The position numbers and the translations under genes were made by a program. The notes under the pieces were generated by a model. That model did no database searches. It had not been told where the DNA came from and saw nothing but the letters and a program-made list of their open reading frames with translations. DNA of 41,833 bases from Flavobacteriales bacterium (GTDB lineage: Bacteria > Bacteroidota > Bacteroidia > NS11-12g > UBA955). Below, piece by piece: positions 31,311-39,836 of the stretch (positions are counted from its first letter, which is position 1; each line of letters starts with the position of its first letter). Where the stretch lies: positions 1-41,833 of the forward strand of contig CANMCY010000019.1 in assembly GCA_947496375.1 (NCBI GenBank), written 5' to 3'.

Positions 31311-33991
31311 GATTTTCGCTAACCCTGGCGATCCTGTGCTTTTCACACTGGCTGCATGCACAGGTGAAAATCGTGGGCAAGGTAACCGATGCCCTCACCG
31401 GCGAAGGACTTAAGGGGGCTGTTGTCAGCAGCAGGGCTGTATCTGCCATTTCCGCTAACGACGGTAGTTTCACCCTGACCCTGGTAGGCGGCAACCACGT
31501 TTTGATAGCCAGTCTGGATGGATTCAGCAGCGACACCCTCTCTGTGTTGGGCGACCGCAGTCTGATACCCAACATCGTTTTCAGACTGGAAAACCTCAGC
31601 ACCGATGTGCAGGCCGTGCAGATTACCGCTTCCCTGGCCAAAGACCGCAAAACCCCTATTGCCTACAGCAATCTGAATGGAAAAACCATCAGCGAACAGC
31701 TGGGCAGCGCAGACATGCCCATGCTGCTGAATGCTACTCCGGGCGTGTATGCTACGCAGCAAGGCGGTGGAGCAGGCGATGCGCGAATTACCATCCGTGG
31801 TTTCAACCAGCGAAATATTGCGGTGATGATTGACGGGATACCGGTGAACGACATGGAAAACGGCGAAGTGTACTGGAGCAACTGGTTTGGCCTGAGCGAA
31901 GTAACCGCCCTTACCCAAGTTCAACGAGGACTTGGCAGCAGCCGCATTGCCAACCCTGCCGTGGGTGGCACCATGAACATCATCACCAAAGGCGTATCAT
32001 CCAAGTTTAAGGCGTCTGTGAATGCCGAATATGGAGATTCGCGCTACCAGAAGTATTCTGCCACCATCAATACAGGCCGGCTAAAAGGCAACTGGGGCGC
32101 TATTTTCAGTTTTACCAAAAGAAGTAGCACCGGCTATGTGGATGCATTGTTCGATGATATGTACAGCTACTACGGTCGCATTGAAAAGAAATTTGGCAAA
32201 AAACACACCCTCTCGCTAACCGCAGTAGGAGCACCGCAAAGCCATGGACAACGGAGCTTTCGGGCACGCCTAAGTCTTTACGACAGGGGACTGGCCATGA
32301 AACTGGGTATGGACACCATTGTGGGCAATATGCCTGTGAATCAGGGCAGAAAATACAACCAGCACTGGGGATGGCTGAATGAGGCGAGAATCACAGAGGA
32401 ATGGGATACTCTTTGGTCTAAAGATTACCGAAAAAACGAGAGGGTCAATGCCTTTCACAAGCCCCAGGTATACCTGAAACACGATTGGAAACCCTCTGAT
32501 AAAACAATAATCAGTAGTGTTGGGTATATTTCTATAGGCAACGGCGGTGGAACTTCAGGAACAAAAATTGGCCAAGATGGAACTTATGGATTGTATAATA
32601 TGCAATCTGCTTGGTGGGTAAATAATAGAAGAATTGATTTTCTTGGACAAAACCCCGATCCTACCTTCAGTTCAACTGAATTAAGATCCTTTGCTATTCT
32701 GCAACGCAGTGTTAATAATCATAGATGGATTGGAATGCTGAGCACGATTAATCATAAGATTAACAGATTTTGGAATATTACCGGCGGTATAGATGCAAGG
32801 ACATACAGAGCCCAGCACTATCGTGAAGTTTATGACCTCCTGGGTGGTGATTATTTTGTTCCACAAAACGGATTATTGGATCCCTACCGGAGCAAAGACG
32901 ATTTGATGTATCGCAAAGGGGACAAATTTGAATATAACAATGATGGTTTGGTTCGATGGATTGGTGCATTTTCGGAAATTGAATATTCACAGGGAAGAAC
33001 CACCGCTTTTTTCAATATAAGTTCAACGTATTGTGCATATCGTCGCATAGATTATTTTAGAAGAAACCAAGACAGCATGCCCCGTGTTTCTGACTGGGTA
33101 AACCGACCCGGATTTACTGTAAAGACTGGTTTAAACAGAAATTTAAATCGCCATCTGAATGTGTTTGGGAATTTGGGTTACCTGAACAGACCTACCCGAT
33201 TCAACAACGTTTTTGACAGAAATAATGCAGAAATTAAAGATGCCCAAAACGAAAAAGTATATTCTTTGGAAATTGGTTCAGGATATAAAAGTAGAATTTT
33301 TAGTTTAGACGTTAATGGATATTATACCTATTGGCAAAATCGACCCGCTAATTCCTTGCCAACCTACAGAGATGCTGATGACAATGTATTTACAGTAAAC
33401 ATAAATGGCATGAAAGCCCGGCACATGGGCGTTGAATTGGCGGGTGTATTAAAACCCGGCAATGGCATTACTATCCAGAGTGCATTAAGTTTAGCAGACT
33501 GGTTATGGCTATCGGGCGATGGCAGCGTAATACGCAATGATGCCGGAGACTCTGTAGGGTTTATTGATTTTGATGCCGGTGGCGTTCATGTTGGCGATGC
33601 GGCCCAATGCCAGTGGACCTGGAGCATACGTTGGGAGCCCACCCTGCTGAAAGGCGCATACATTTCAGCCCAATACGTGCATTTCTGGAAACATTTTGCC
33701 GATTTTGACCCACTTTCTTTGATAGATGACTATAAAGGCAAAGAATCATTCAGAATTCCTGCTTACTGGTATCTAAACCTGTCAGCTGGATACAATTTTA
33801 CGGCATTCAAACATGGGCAGTTATCCATTTATACCAATTGCCAGAACATCACCAATAACCTCTACATCAGCGATGCCCAGCATAGAGTTCAAACCGGCTG
33901 GCCACCTGCGTCTGTTTTTAATCCCAAAAACCTCGAAGTATTTGTTTCCCCCGGATTCCGCTACACCACCGGTATTCGCTATACCTTCTAA
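31307..33991 (+). CDS. TonB-dependent receptor
   Basis: 894 aa outer-membrane importer. Signal peptide 1-19 (LHAQ). A carboxypeptidase-regulatory-like domain is at about 20-95 (KIVGKVTDALTGEGLKGAVV). The plug is at about 112-228 (ITIRGFNQRNIAVMIDGIPVND, GTMNIITKG). A large barrel ends RYTTGIRYTF with the terminal aromatic. No SusD-like lipoprotein follows. Its place between a lamin-tail protein and a secreted endonuclease suggests DNA fragments or nucleotides as substrate (inference). Residues about 394-701 are coded by DNA much richer in A/T than the ends. Confidence 0.93.
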   Translation: MRFSLTLAILCFSHWLHAQVKIVGKVTDALTGEGLKGAVVSSRAVSAISANDGSFTLTLVGGNHVLIASLDGFSSDTLSVLGDRSLIPNIVFRLENLSTDVQAVQITASLAKDRKTPIAYSNLNGKTISEQLGSADMPMLLNATPGVYATQQGGGAGDARITIRGFNQRNIAVMIDGIPVNDMENGEVYWSNWFGLSEVTALTQVQRGLGSSRIANPAVGGTMNIITKGVSSKFKASVNAEYGDSRYQKYSATINTGRLKGNWGAIFSFTKRSSTGYVDALFDDMYSYYGRIEKKFGKKHTLSLTAVGAPQSHGQRSFRARLSLYDRGLAMKLGMDTIVGNMPVNQGRKYNQHWGWLNEARITEEWDTLWSKDYRKNERVNAFHKPQVYLKHDWKPSDKTIISSVGYISIGNGGGTSGTKIGQDGTYGLYNMQSAWWVNNRRIDFLGQNPDPTFSSTELRSFAILQRSVNNHRWIGMLSTINHKINRFWNITGGIDARTYRAQHYREVYDLLGGDYFVPQNGLLDPYRSKDDLMYRKGDKFEYNNDGLVRWIGAFSEIEYSQGRTTAFFNISSTYCAYRRIDYFRRNQDSMPRVSDWVNRPGFTVKTGLNRNLNRHLNVFGNLGYLNRPTRFNNVFDRNNAEIKDAQNEKVYSLEIGSGYKSRIFSLDVNGYYTYWQNRPANSLPTYRDADDNVFTVNINGMKARHMGVELAGVLKPGNGITIQSALSLADWLWLSGDGSVIRNDAGDSVGFIDFDAGGVHVGDAAQCQWTWSIRWEPTLLKGAYISAQYVHFWKHFADFDPLSLIDDYKGKESFRIPAYWYLNLSAGYNFTAFKHGQLSIYTNCQNITNNLYISDAQHRVQTGWPPASVFNPKNLEVFVSPGFRYTTGIRYTF

Positions 33992-34002
33992 CAATAAATT
34001 GC

Positions 34003-36189
34003 ATGAAAAAACTCATATTTTCTCTCATTACATTAACCTGCACCGGCCTATTTGGGCAGGCATCCCTCCCCACTAGCTGGGATATGAATAATGTAACCAC
34101 CCCTCCTACAGGATGGAGCCACAAACTAGACGTATTTGTGGGCAATCTCACCTACACCGGAGCCGGATACTTCAATTCAACGCCTCAAGCAATTCGCCTG
34201 GATGCGAATGGTGAATATCTGCAGGTATTTTTTGCAGGCCGCGCAGATACGGTGGAATATTACATACGAACCAACCCCGGAACAGACCCCGGAACCGTTT
34301 TTAACATCGAAGAAAGCGTAGATGGCACCACATGGACCAATGTGCGCAACTACACCAAGTCCTTGCCACAAACCATCACCAAACACATGGTGCGTCTAAA
34401 ACCAAGCAGTAGGTATCTGCGCTTTTTTTATACTACCAAACAAACCGGCTTTAACGTGGCGCTGGATGATGTGTTGGTAAAACCTGCAGGACCTTCTACC
34501 AACCCTGAAATCGCTCTATTTGAAGGCAGTAACCCGCTGATTAACGGTGGCAATTTCAACCCCGGAAATTCCGGCCTTTACCCTGTCACCATCAAAAACA
34601 CCGGGATAGGTGAGGCATTAAAAATCGACTCTGTCCGTTTCACCGGCCCTGATGCCCCGTACTTTAAAACCGGAGGAGTACCCGATACCATCCTGGCAAA
34701 ATCTGAAAAAAACATGATTATTCAGTTGATTGGGGCTCCCGCAGGTTCGGCCAAAGCTACCATGAAGATTTACAGCAACGATGGGGTTGGCAATGCCATG
34801 TATGCCCTTAACATACACGCCATTAGTGGCAGTTACGCTACTGAACCCACTGCCGTTCCCTCACTCAATTTCTCTACAGTGCGTGCATGGCAGCTAAAAG
34901 TTAACGCCGGCGTTACCAACGCAGAAAATCTCCTAATCCTGGTATCCAAAGACAGCATCACCGAAAGCCCCGCCGACGGCATGGCCTATGAAAAAGGTTC
35001 TTACATTGGCAAAGCCAGGGTCATTGGCAACGGACCTTCAGGCGAATACAGAATTGATCAGATACTAGCCAATACCACTTACCATGTAAAAGCTTTCGCA
35101 TGGAACGGATATGGTCAGTACATCAACTACAACCAAACCGGTTTTGCCACCAATAAAGAAACTACCCCGGGATTGAACACAGGTAGCTACTATGCAGGCA
35201 TCAGCCCTGCTGACACCCAATTTATTGCCAAGCTGCGCACCAGATTGAGGACCAACCATTTTCAAATCTACTACTCCAACTATGGAACCACCATGGTAGA
35301 AGATTTTGCCGCCTACGACACCACCGGAGGAAAACGCGTACTGACTTGCACCTACTCAGGATACAAACGCCTTTTCACACCCCCCATCATTTGGGATACC
35401 ATGAGCCGTGAACACGCCTATCCACGAAGCTGGATGCCCATTCCCTCCAGTGCAGCCACCGATAGTGCCTGCGGAACCGATTTTTACGCCCTTTTCCCGG
35501 TTCACCAAAACAAAGCCAATGCCGTAAGAAGCAACGTGCCCTACAATAACCTGAAAACAGTAACATTCCAGTTCCTGGAAGGAAAATATGGAATGGATAG
35601 TTCAGGGAACCTGGCCTATGAACCACCCAATCGCGTTAAAGGCATGATGGCTCGTGCCTGTTTCTACATCTGTGCGGCCTACCACACAGCAGCCAAACCC
35701 TTTACCCTTCCCACCTCCAACCAGTTCATCAACGATTTACAGGACCAACAAGTGTTAAAACGCTGGAACAACCAATTCCCACCCGATAAATTTGAAATGG
35801 CGAGACAGGAGTATGCAGCATTCAAACAAAACAGCCGCAATCCCTTTATTGATAACCCCAACTGGGCCTGCTTTATCGACTTCAAAAATATGGGATATGT
35901 GTCCAGCGGTGATTGTAACAAATTCAGCTCGGTAAAACCTGCCATTCAAACCCTGCAACTAACTGCCATGCCCAATCCTAGCAGCCAATACAGCATCATT
36001 AATCTTGAGGCATTTAAATCCCAAAATGTCTCATGGTTGCTCATGGATATCACCGGTGCGGTTATCATGGAAGGCAATACTGCAAATGCAACCTTACAGC
36101 TCAATATGGGCCACCTACCCGTGGGTGCGTACATGTTTTATGCCAAAGGAAACCAGGCGCATGCGGCCTTGAAAGTGGTTAAAAATTAA
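34003..36189 (+). CDS. Secreted endonuclease I with T9SS type A sorting domain
   Basis: 728 aa. Signal peptide 1-19. A beta-sandwich of the choice-of-anchor type is at about 22-162. An Ig/abnormal-spindle-like domain is at about 167-275 (NPEIALFEGSNPLINGG) and a fibronectin-like domain at about 280-385. The endonuclease I domain is at about 400-640, with REHAYPRSW (469-477), HQNKANAVRSNVPYNN (501-516), RVKGMMAR (544-551) and RNPFIDNP (612-619). The type A sorting domain is at 650-728. The family cleaves DNA or RNA non-specifically with a His-metal finger. It starts 11 nt after the TonB receptor stop and ends the operon before a strong terminator. Confidence 0.92.
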   Translation: MKKLIFSLITLTCTGLFGQASLPTSWDMNNVTTPPTGWSHKLDVFVGNLTYTGAGYFNSTPQAIRLDANGEYLQVFFAGRADTVEYYIRTNPGTDPGTVFNIEESVDGTTWTNVRNYTKSLPQTITKHMVRLKPSSRYLRFFYTTKQTGFNVALDDVLVKPAGPSTNPEIALFEGSNPLINGGNFNPGNSGLYPVTIKNTGIGEALKIDSVRFTGPDAPYFKTGGVPDTILAKSEKNMIIQLIGAPAGSAKATMKIYSNDGVGNAMYALNIHAISGSYATEPTAVPSLNFSTVRAWQLKVNAGVTNAENLLILVSKDSITESPADGMAYEKGSYIGKARVIGNGPSGEYRIDQILANTTYHVKAFAWNGYGQYINYNQTGFATNKETTPGLNTGSYYAGISPADTQFIAKLRTRLRTNHFQIYYSNYGTTMVEDFAAYDTTGGKRVLTCTYSGYKRLFTPPIIWDTMSREHAYPRSWMPIPSSAATDSACGTDFYALFPVHQNKANAVRSNVPYNNLKTVTFQFLEGKYGMDSSGNLAYEPPNRVKGMMARACFYICAAYHTAAKPFTLPTSNQFINDLQDQQVLKRWNNQFPPDKFEMARQEYAAFKQNSRNPFIDNPNWACFIDFKNMGYVSSGDCNKFSSVKPAIQTLQLTAMPNPSSQYSIINLEAFKSQNVSWLLMDITGAVIMEGNTANATLQLNMGHLPVGAYMFYAKGNQAHAALKVVKN

Positions 36190-36210
36190 CATTCTTTTAA
36201 AAATTATAGG

Positions 36211-36241
36211 GAAAGGGCCTCAAGTGGGGCCCTTTCTTTTT
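36211..36241 (+). terminator. Rho-independent terminator of the nuclease operon
   Basis: A perfect 9-bp stem, GAAAGGGCC (36211-36219) and GGCCCTTTC (36228-36236), with an 8-nt loop and five T residues immediately after. It lies 21 nt past the endonuclease I stop. Confidence 0.9.
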
Positions 36242-36284
36242 GTAAACCACTGTTTTTGGCATAATATTGGCAACAATTTAACCA

Positions 36285-36668
36285 ATGTTGCCCCCGATTT
36301 TTGCCGCTGTTGCCACCTTTTTAACATCCTTTACCGCAAGACCCGCCGAAGATGCCAACCGGCTCACACGCCTCTTTGGAGAAGGTAAATCAGAAGAAAT
36401 TGCTGCTTACTTCAGCGCCAGCGTGCAACTGACAACCCCCGGAAAACAAGGGGTTTACAGTAAAAGTCAGGCAAAAATGATTCTTTCCGGATTCTTTGAA
36501 CAGAATACAGCCGTTAAAGCCAAATCCTTGCAACAGGGTAAAAGTGAAAACGGTGCGCACTTTCTGGTGATTGCCCTCACCACCCGGTCAGGCGAATATA
36601 AAACAACCGTGTTTTATCGCGGCAGCGGCAAGGCCATCAGTATTCACGAACTGAAAATTGAGAAATAA
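36285..36668 (+). CDS. DUF4783-family secreted protein
   Basis: 127 aa. A short signal peptide (to about SFTARPA, residue 21) is followed by an NTF2-like small alpha-beta domain (LTRLFGEGKSEEIAAYFSASVQLTTPGKQGVYSKSQAKMIL in sequence order, later THFLVIALTTRSGEYKTTVFY-like strands). DUF4783 genes commonly precede nadC in Bacteroidota, as here (17-nt gap), but no function is known to me. TAATATTG at 36262-36269 is a near-match -7 box 15 nt before the ATG. Confidence 0.85.
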   Translation: MLPPIFAAVATFLTSFTARPAEDANRLTRLFGEGKSEEIAAYFSASVQLTTPGKQGVYSKSQAKMILSGFFEQNTAVKAKSLQQGKSENGAHFLVIALTTRSGEYKTTVFYRGSGKAISIHELKIEK

Positions 36669-36672
36669 CACT

Positions 36673-36680
36673 GAACTTTG
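36673..36680 (+). promoter_or_regulatory. nadC -7 box (GAACTTTG)
   Basis: Seven of eight matches to TAnnTTTG, 5 nt before the nadC ATG. It suggests an internal, leaderless promoter in addition to read-through from the DUF4783 gene. Confidence 0.5.
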
Positions 36681-36685
36681 CCGGC

Positions 36686-37546
36686 ATGGATTTTAACAGC
36701 CCGGAACTTATTGCTTTTATTAAAACCTGTATCCAGGAAGATTGCGGCGATGGTGACCACTCCTCACTGGCCAGTATTCCTGCGGGAACACAAGGACATT
36801 CACGGCTTTTGTTGAAAGAAACAGGCGTGATTGCGGGCATGGAACTGGCTCAAACCATACTCAACGTCATTGACCCTTCTATCGTTTTTACACCCTACCA
36901 CAGGGATGGAGAACACCTTACAAAGGGAACCCTGCTGGCAGAGGCCAAAGGTTCCGTGCACAGTCTGCTGCTGGCAGAACGCCTGCTGCTCAATTTTATG
37001 CAGCGTTTATCCGGAATTGCCACACAGACTGCCGAAATGGTAAAATTAACCGAAGGTTACAAAGCCAAAATCCTGGATACCCGCAAAACCACACCCGGTT
37101 TGCGTTTGCTGGAAAAATGGGCCGTAAAAACCGGTGGCGGAGAAAATCACCGCATCGGGCTGTATGACATGATCATGCTGAAAGACAACCATGTGGATTG
37201 TTCAGGAGGCATTACCTCTGCAGTAAATCGCACGGTTGATTACCTGCAAAAACACAACAAATCGCTGAAAATAGAGGTGGAAACCCGCAATATGGATGAA
37301 GTGAGAGAAGCCCTTGAAATCGGGAAAGTAGACCGCATTATGCTGGATAATTTTACCCCCGATGCCTGCAAAGAGGCGGTGGAATGGATTGCAGGCCGCT
37401 GCGAAACCGAGGCCTCCGGCGGAATTCATACCGGCAATCTGCGCGAATATGCCGCCACAGGCGTGGATTATATTTCACTCGGCGCCCTCACCCATTCTGT
37501 GAAAAGTCTGGATATCAGCATGAAAACCAAATCTATGATTGCTTGA
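36686..37546 (+). CDS. nadC: Nicotinate-nucleotide pyrophosphorylase (quinolinate PRTase)
   Basis: 286 aa, converting quinolinate and PRPP to nicotinate mononucleotide in de novo NAD synthesis. It has the opening EDCGDGDHSS, LLLAERLLLNFMQRLSGIAT, the substrate-binding DTRKTTPGLR (about 131-140), GGGENHR and KDNH (166-169), IEVETRN, MLDNF, and the phosphate-binding ASGGI followed by GVDYISLGALTHS. It is complete. Together with nadK at the other end, the window covers two NAD(P) steps in different operons. Its TGA overlaps the TTG start of the next gene. Confidence 0.96.
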   Translation: MDFNSPELIAFIKTCIQEDCGDGDHSSLASIPAGTQGHSRLLLKETGVIAGMELAQTILNVIDPSIVFTPYHRDGEHLTKGTLLAEAKGSVHSLLLAERLLLNFMQRLSGIATQTAEMVKLTEGYKAKILDTRKTTPGLRLLEKWAVKTGGGENHRIGLYDMIMLKDNHVDCSGGITSAVNRTVDYLQKHNKSLKIEVETRNMDEVREALEIGKVDRIMLDNFTPDACKEAVEWIAGRCETEASGGIHTGNLREYAATGVDYISLGALTHSVKSLDISMKTKSMIA

Positions 37547-38109
37547 AAAAAACAATAATTTATATCGCCATTGCCCTGTGCGCCTGTAAAACCCAGACAG
37601 CCGTTGCCGTTAAAGAACTTGCACCGTTTAGCGACAGCACGGCTGCAACACCCGCAAGCATTGCGCTGAGCTCACCCAAAACAGAACGCAGGATTCCTGT
37701 GCCACCCAAAACCCTTGTGTGGCTTGACTTTGAAACCGGCTACAAAAAAGCCGTGGCTGAAAACAAAATTATCCTGGTGGACATGTACACCACCTGGTGC
37801 TACTGGTGCAAGGTGATGGACAAAGAAACCTTTACCGATTCGGCAGTGATTGCGGAAATCAATACCCATTTTGTTCCCGTTAAAATGAATCCTGAAGTGG
37901 ATGCTACGTTCCGATTTGGCGATACCGTTATGAATAATGCTGAACTATACCTGTGGCTGGGTTATGGCAAACGATTCGGGTTCCCCACCTCCTACTTCTG
38001 GCTGCAACCGGGCAAATCCGAAGAACGATATTCCCTTGCCGGCTACCACGAACCCGCCGCATTCATGCAGATACTCAACCAAATCAAATCTAAAAAAGCC
38101 GCCAAATGA
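37543..38109 (+). CDS. Thioredoxin-like lipoprotein
   Basis: 188 aa from a TTG at 37543 overlapping the nadC stop (TTGA); this start gives a lipoprotein signal KKTIIYIAIALCAC (lipid on Cys15). A Ser/Thr/Pro-rich tether (about 16-55) precedes a thioredoxin-fold domain (DUF255/thioredoxin_7 type) with the redox pair in TTWCYWCKVMD, a cis-Pro region FGFPTSYFW and the last strand. It probably reduces or isomerises disulfides in the periplasm, anchored to a membrane. The longer upstream frame runs through nadC and is not the gene. Its stop overlaps rlmD. Confidence 0.82.
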   Translation: MKKTIIYIAIALCACKTQTAVAVKELAPFSDSTAATPASIALSSPKTERRIPVPPKTLVWLDFETGYKKAVAENKIILVDMYTTWCYWCKVMDKETFTDSAVIAEINTHFVPVKMNPEVDATFRFGDTVMNNAELYLWLGYGKRFGFPTSYFWLQPGKSEERYSLAGYHEPAAFMQILNQIKSKKAAK

Positions 38110-39506
38110 GACGGAAATTCAAAAAAATTCGCCTTATTGAAAACCTGGAAATACAGGCAGCAGTGGCAGAAGGAAACTGCATAGCCCGAACCGACAATCA
38201 GGTGGTGTTTGTGAAATTTGCGGCCCCCGGTGATGTAGCCGATGTACAGGTGGTGGCCAAGAAAAGAAACTACCAGGAAGGCCGCATTGTTAAGTTACAC
38301 AAGGCCTCCGACAAACGCGTTGAACCCTTCTGCAAACACTACCAGACCTGCGGCGGCTGCAAGTGGCAACACCTGGATTACAAGGAGCAACTGGAATTCA
38401 AACAACAGCAGGTAATTGATGCCTTCGAACGGCTCGCCGGGCTCTCCGGTTTTGAAGTGCTGCCCATTTTGGGATCTGCAAAAACCCGTGAATACCGAAA
38501 CAAACTGGATCTTACCTTCAGCAACCGCGGCTGGGTAACCACATTCGACCCAAACGCAGATACCAGGCCGAATGCGCTGGGGTTCCATATACCCGGCAGG
38601 TTTGACAAGGTGATGGACATTGAGAAATGCCATTTAATGACAAATTTTGTCAATGACATAAATTGTCATATTAAAACGTACTGTAATCAAAACGGCTATT
38701 CCTACTACGATTTAATCGCCCAGCAGGGGCTTATGCGCAACCTTATGCTGCGCTGCAACCGTAAAGGTGAATGGATGGTGCTGCTGAGCTTTTTTGAAAA
38801 TGATGAGCCCAAAATCAAGGCGCTGCTGGACAATATTAAAGATACGTTTCCGCAGGTTACCTCGCTGGTGTATGTCATCAATACCAAAAAGAACGACACC
38901 CTGCAGGATTTAACGGTTGAGTGCTACCATGGCAACGACCATTTGATAGAAGAACTGGGCGGACTGCATTTCAAAATCAGGCCACAAAGCTTTTTTCAGA
39001 CCAACACCGAGCAGGCCGAAGTGCTTTACAGCATTACCAAAGAATTTGCAGGATTAACCGGAAACGAGCTGGTGTATGACCTATACACCGGAACCGGTAG
39101 CATCGCCCTGTATGTGGCAGATAAAGCCCGCGAAGTGATAGGCATAGAATATGTGCCCGAAGCCATCATGGATGCCAAAGAAAACATGAAAATCAATGGC
39201 ATGGAACACCTGCAATTTTATGCGGGCGACATGAAGGAAATCCTCACAACCGAATTCATTGCGGCACATGGCAAACCCGATGTACTCATAACCGACCCGC
39301 CCCGCGACGGAATGCATCCCGATGTGGTGAAACGCATTCTGGAAACCGAACCGCCCCGCATTGTGTATGTGAGCTGCAACCCGGCTACCCAGGCCCGCGA
39401 TGCCAAACTGCTGGATGAAAAATACCGCCTGGTGAAGGTTCAGCCGGTAGACATGTTCCCCCACACCCACCACGTGGAAAATGTGGGGTTGTGGGAATTG
39501 CGGTAG
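38106..39506 (+). CDS. rlmD: 23S rRNA (uracil-1939-C5)-methyltransferase RlmD-like
   Basis: 466 aa, SAM-dependent RNA m5U methyltransferase (TrmA/RumA family). It has an N-terminal TRAM domain (about 8-65) and 4Fe-4S ligands C76, C82, C85 and C175 (FCKHYQTCGGC, DIEKCHL), as in RumA. The SAM motif is VYDLYTGTGSIALYVAD and the catalytic loop is ITDPPRDGMHPDV. The nucleophilic cysteine sits in YVSCNPATQARD, with the C-terminal VDMFPHTHHVENV. The ATG at 38106 overlaps the previous stop (ATGA). Paralogues acting on other uridines (RlmCD, TrmA) are possible, so the exact target base is inferred. Confidence 0.93.
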   Translation: MRRKFKKIRLIENLEIQAAVAEGNCIARTDNQVVFVKFAAPGDVADVQVVAKKRNYQEGRIVKLHKASDKRVEPFCKHYQTCGGCKWQHLDYKEQLEFKQQQVIDAFERLAGLSGFEVLPILGSAKTREYRNKLDLTFSNRGWVTTFDPNADTRPNALGFHIPGRFDKVMDIEKCHLMTNFVNDINCHIKTYCNQNGYSYYDLIAQQGLMRNLMLRCNRKGEWMVLLSFFENDEPKIKALLDNIKDTFPQVTSLVYVINTKKNDTLQDLTVECYHGNDHLIEELGGLHFKIRPQSFFQTNTEQAEVLYSITKEFAGLTGNELVYDLYTGTGSIALYVADKAREVIGIEYVPEAIMDAKENMKINGMEHLQFYAGDMKEILTTEFIAAHGKPDVLITDPPRDGMHPDVVKRILETEPPRIVYVSCNPATQARDAKLLDEKYRLVKVQPVDMFPHTHHVENVGLWELR

Positions 39507-39836
39507 TTATAAACCCAAAAAGATCCATTATAGCAGGTATTTTATACCGCACCTACGGCGCTGAGGGCTCGTGAGCGAGCAGGGTTAGTAATATTTCGCC
39601 CCCACGGGGCTTAATGTACCCTGCTTGGTGTAAATGCAGACCTTACAACTAATGGATTGGCATGGGTATTAGCTCCGTAGGAGCGGCATTTTAGTAGAAA
39701 ATGCCATCAAGAATACAACGAGCGCCGTAGGTGCGACATAACGAGGCAAGCCCCCAATGATGGTTGGTGGGGCCGCCAACCACACGGCTTTTGGATATAT
39801 ATTCCTGCACAGCAGCTCATGACCATGACAAACCAG
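39507..39836. other. Intergenic region with repeat region C
   Basis: 330 nt between the convergent rlmD and type B genes. It contains the hairpins listed at 39549-39734. No gene, promoter box or T-run terminator is evident in the remaining 100 nt before the type B stop codon. Confidence 0.75.
39549..39734. repeat. Hairpin repeat region C
   Basis: Short inverted repeats: GCACC-TAC-GGCGC (39549-39561; on the minus strand GCGCC-GTA-GGTGC with a G-U pair), GCTCG-TGAG-CGAGC (39567-39580), GCCCC-CAC-GGGGC (39598-39610), GCTCC-GTA-GGAGC (39672-39684), an 8-bp stem GGCATTTT/AAAATGCC (39685-39705), and GCGCC-GTA-GGTGC (39722-39734). The last and first units are the same sequence in opposite orientation. 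The two GTA-loop units at 39672 and 39722 are exactly 50 nt apart. Confidence 0.7.

Noticed and set aside
31343-31924. 193-codon minus-strand frame opposite the TonB receptor
   Set aside because: Antisense shadow; the plug domain is fully conserved on the plus strand.
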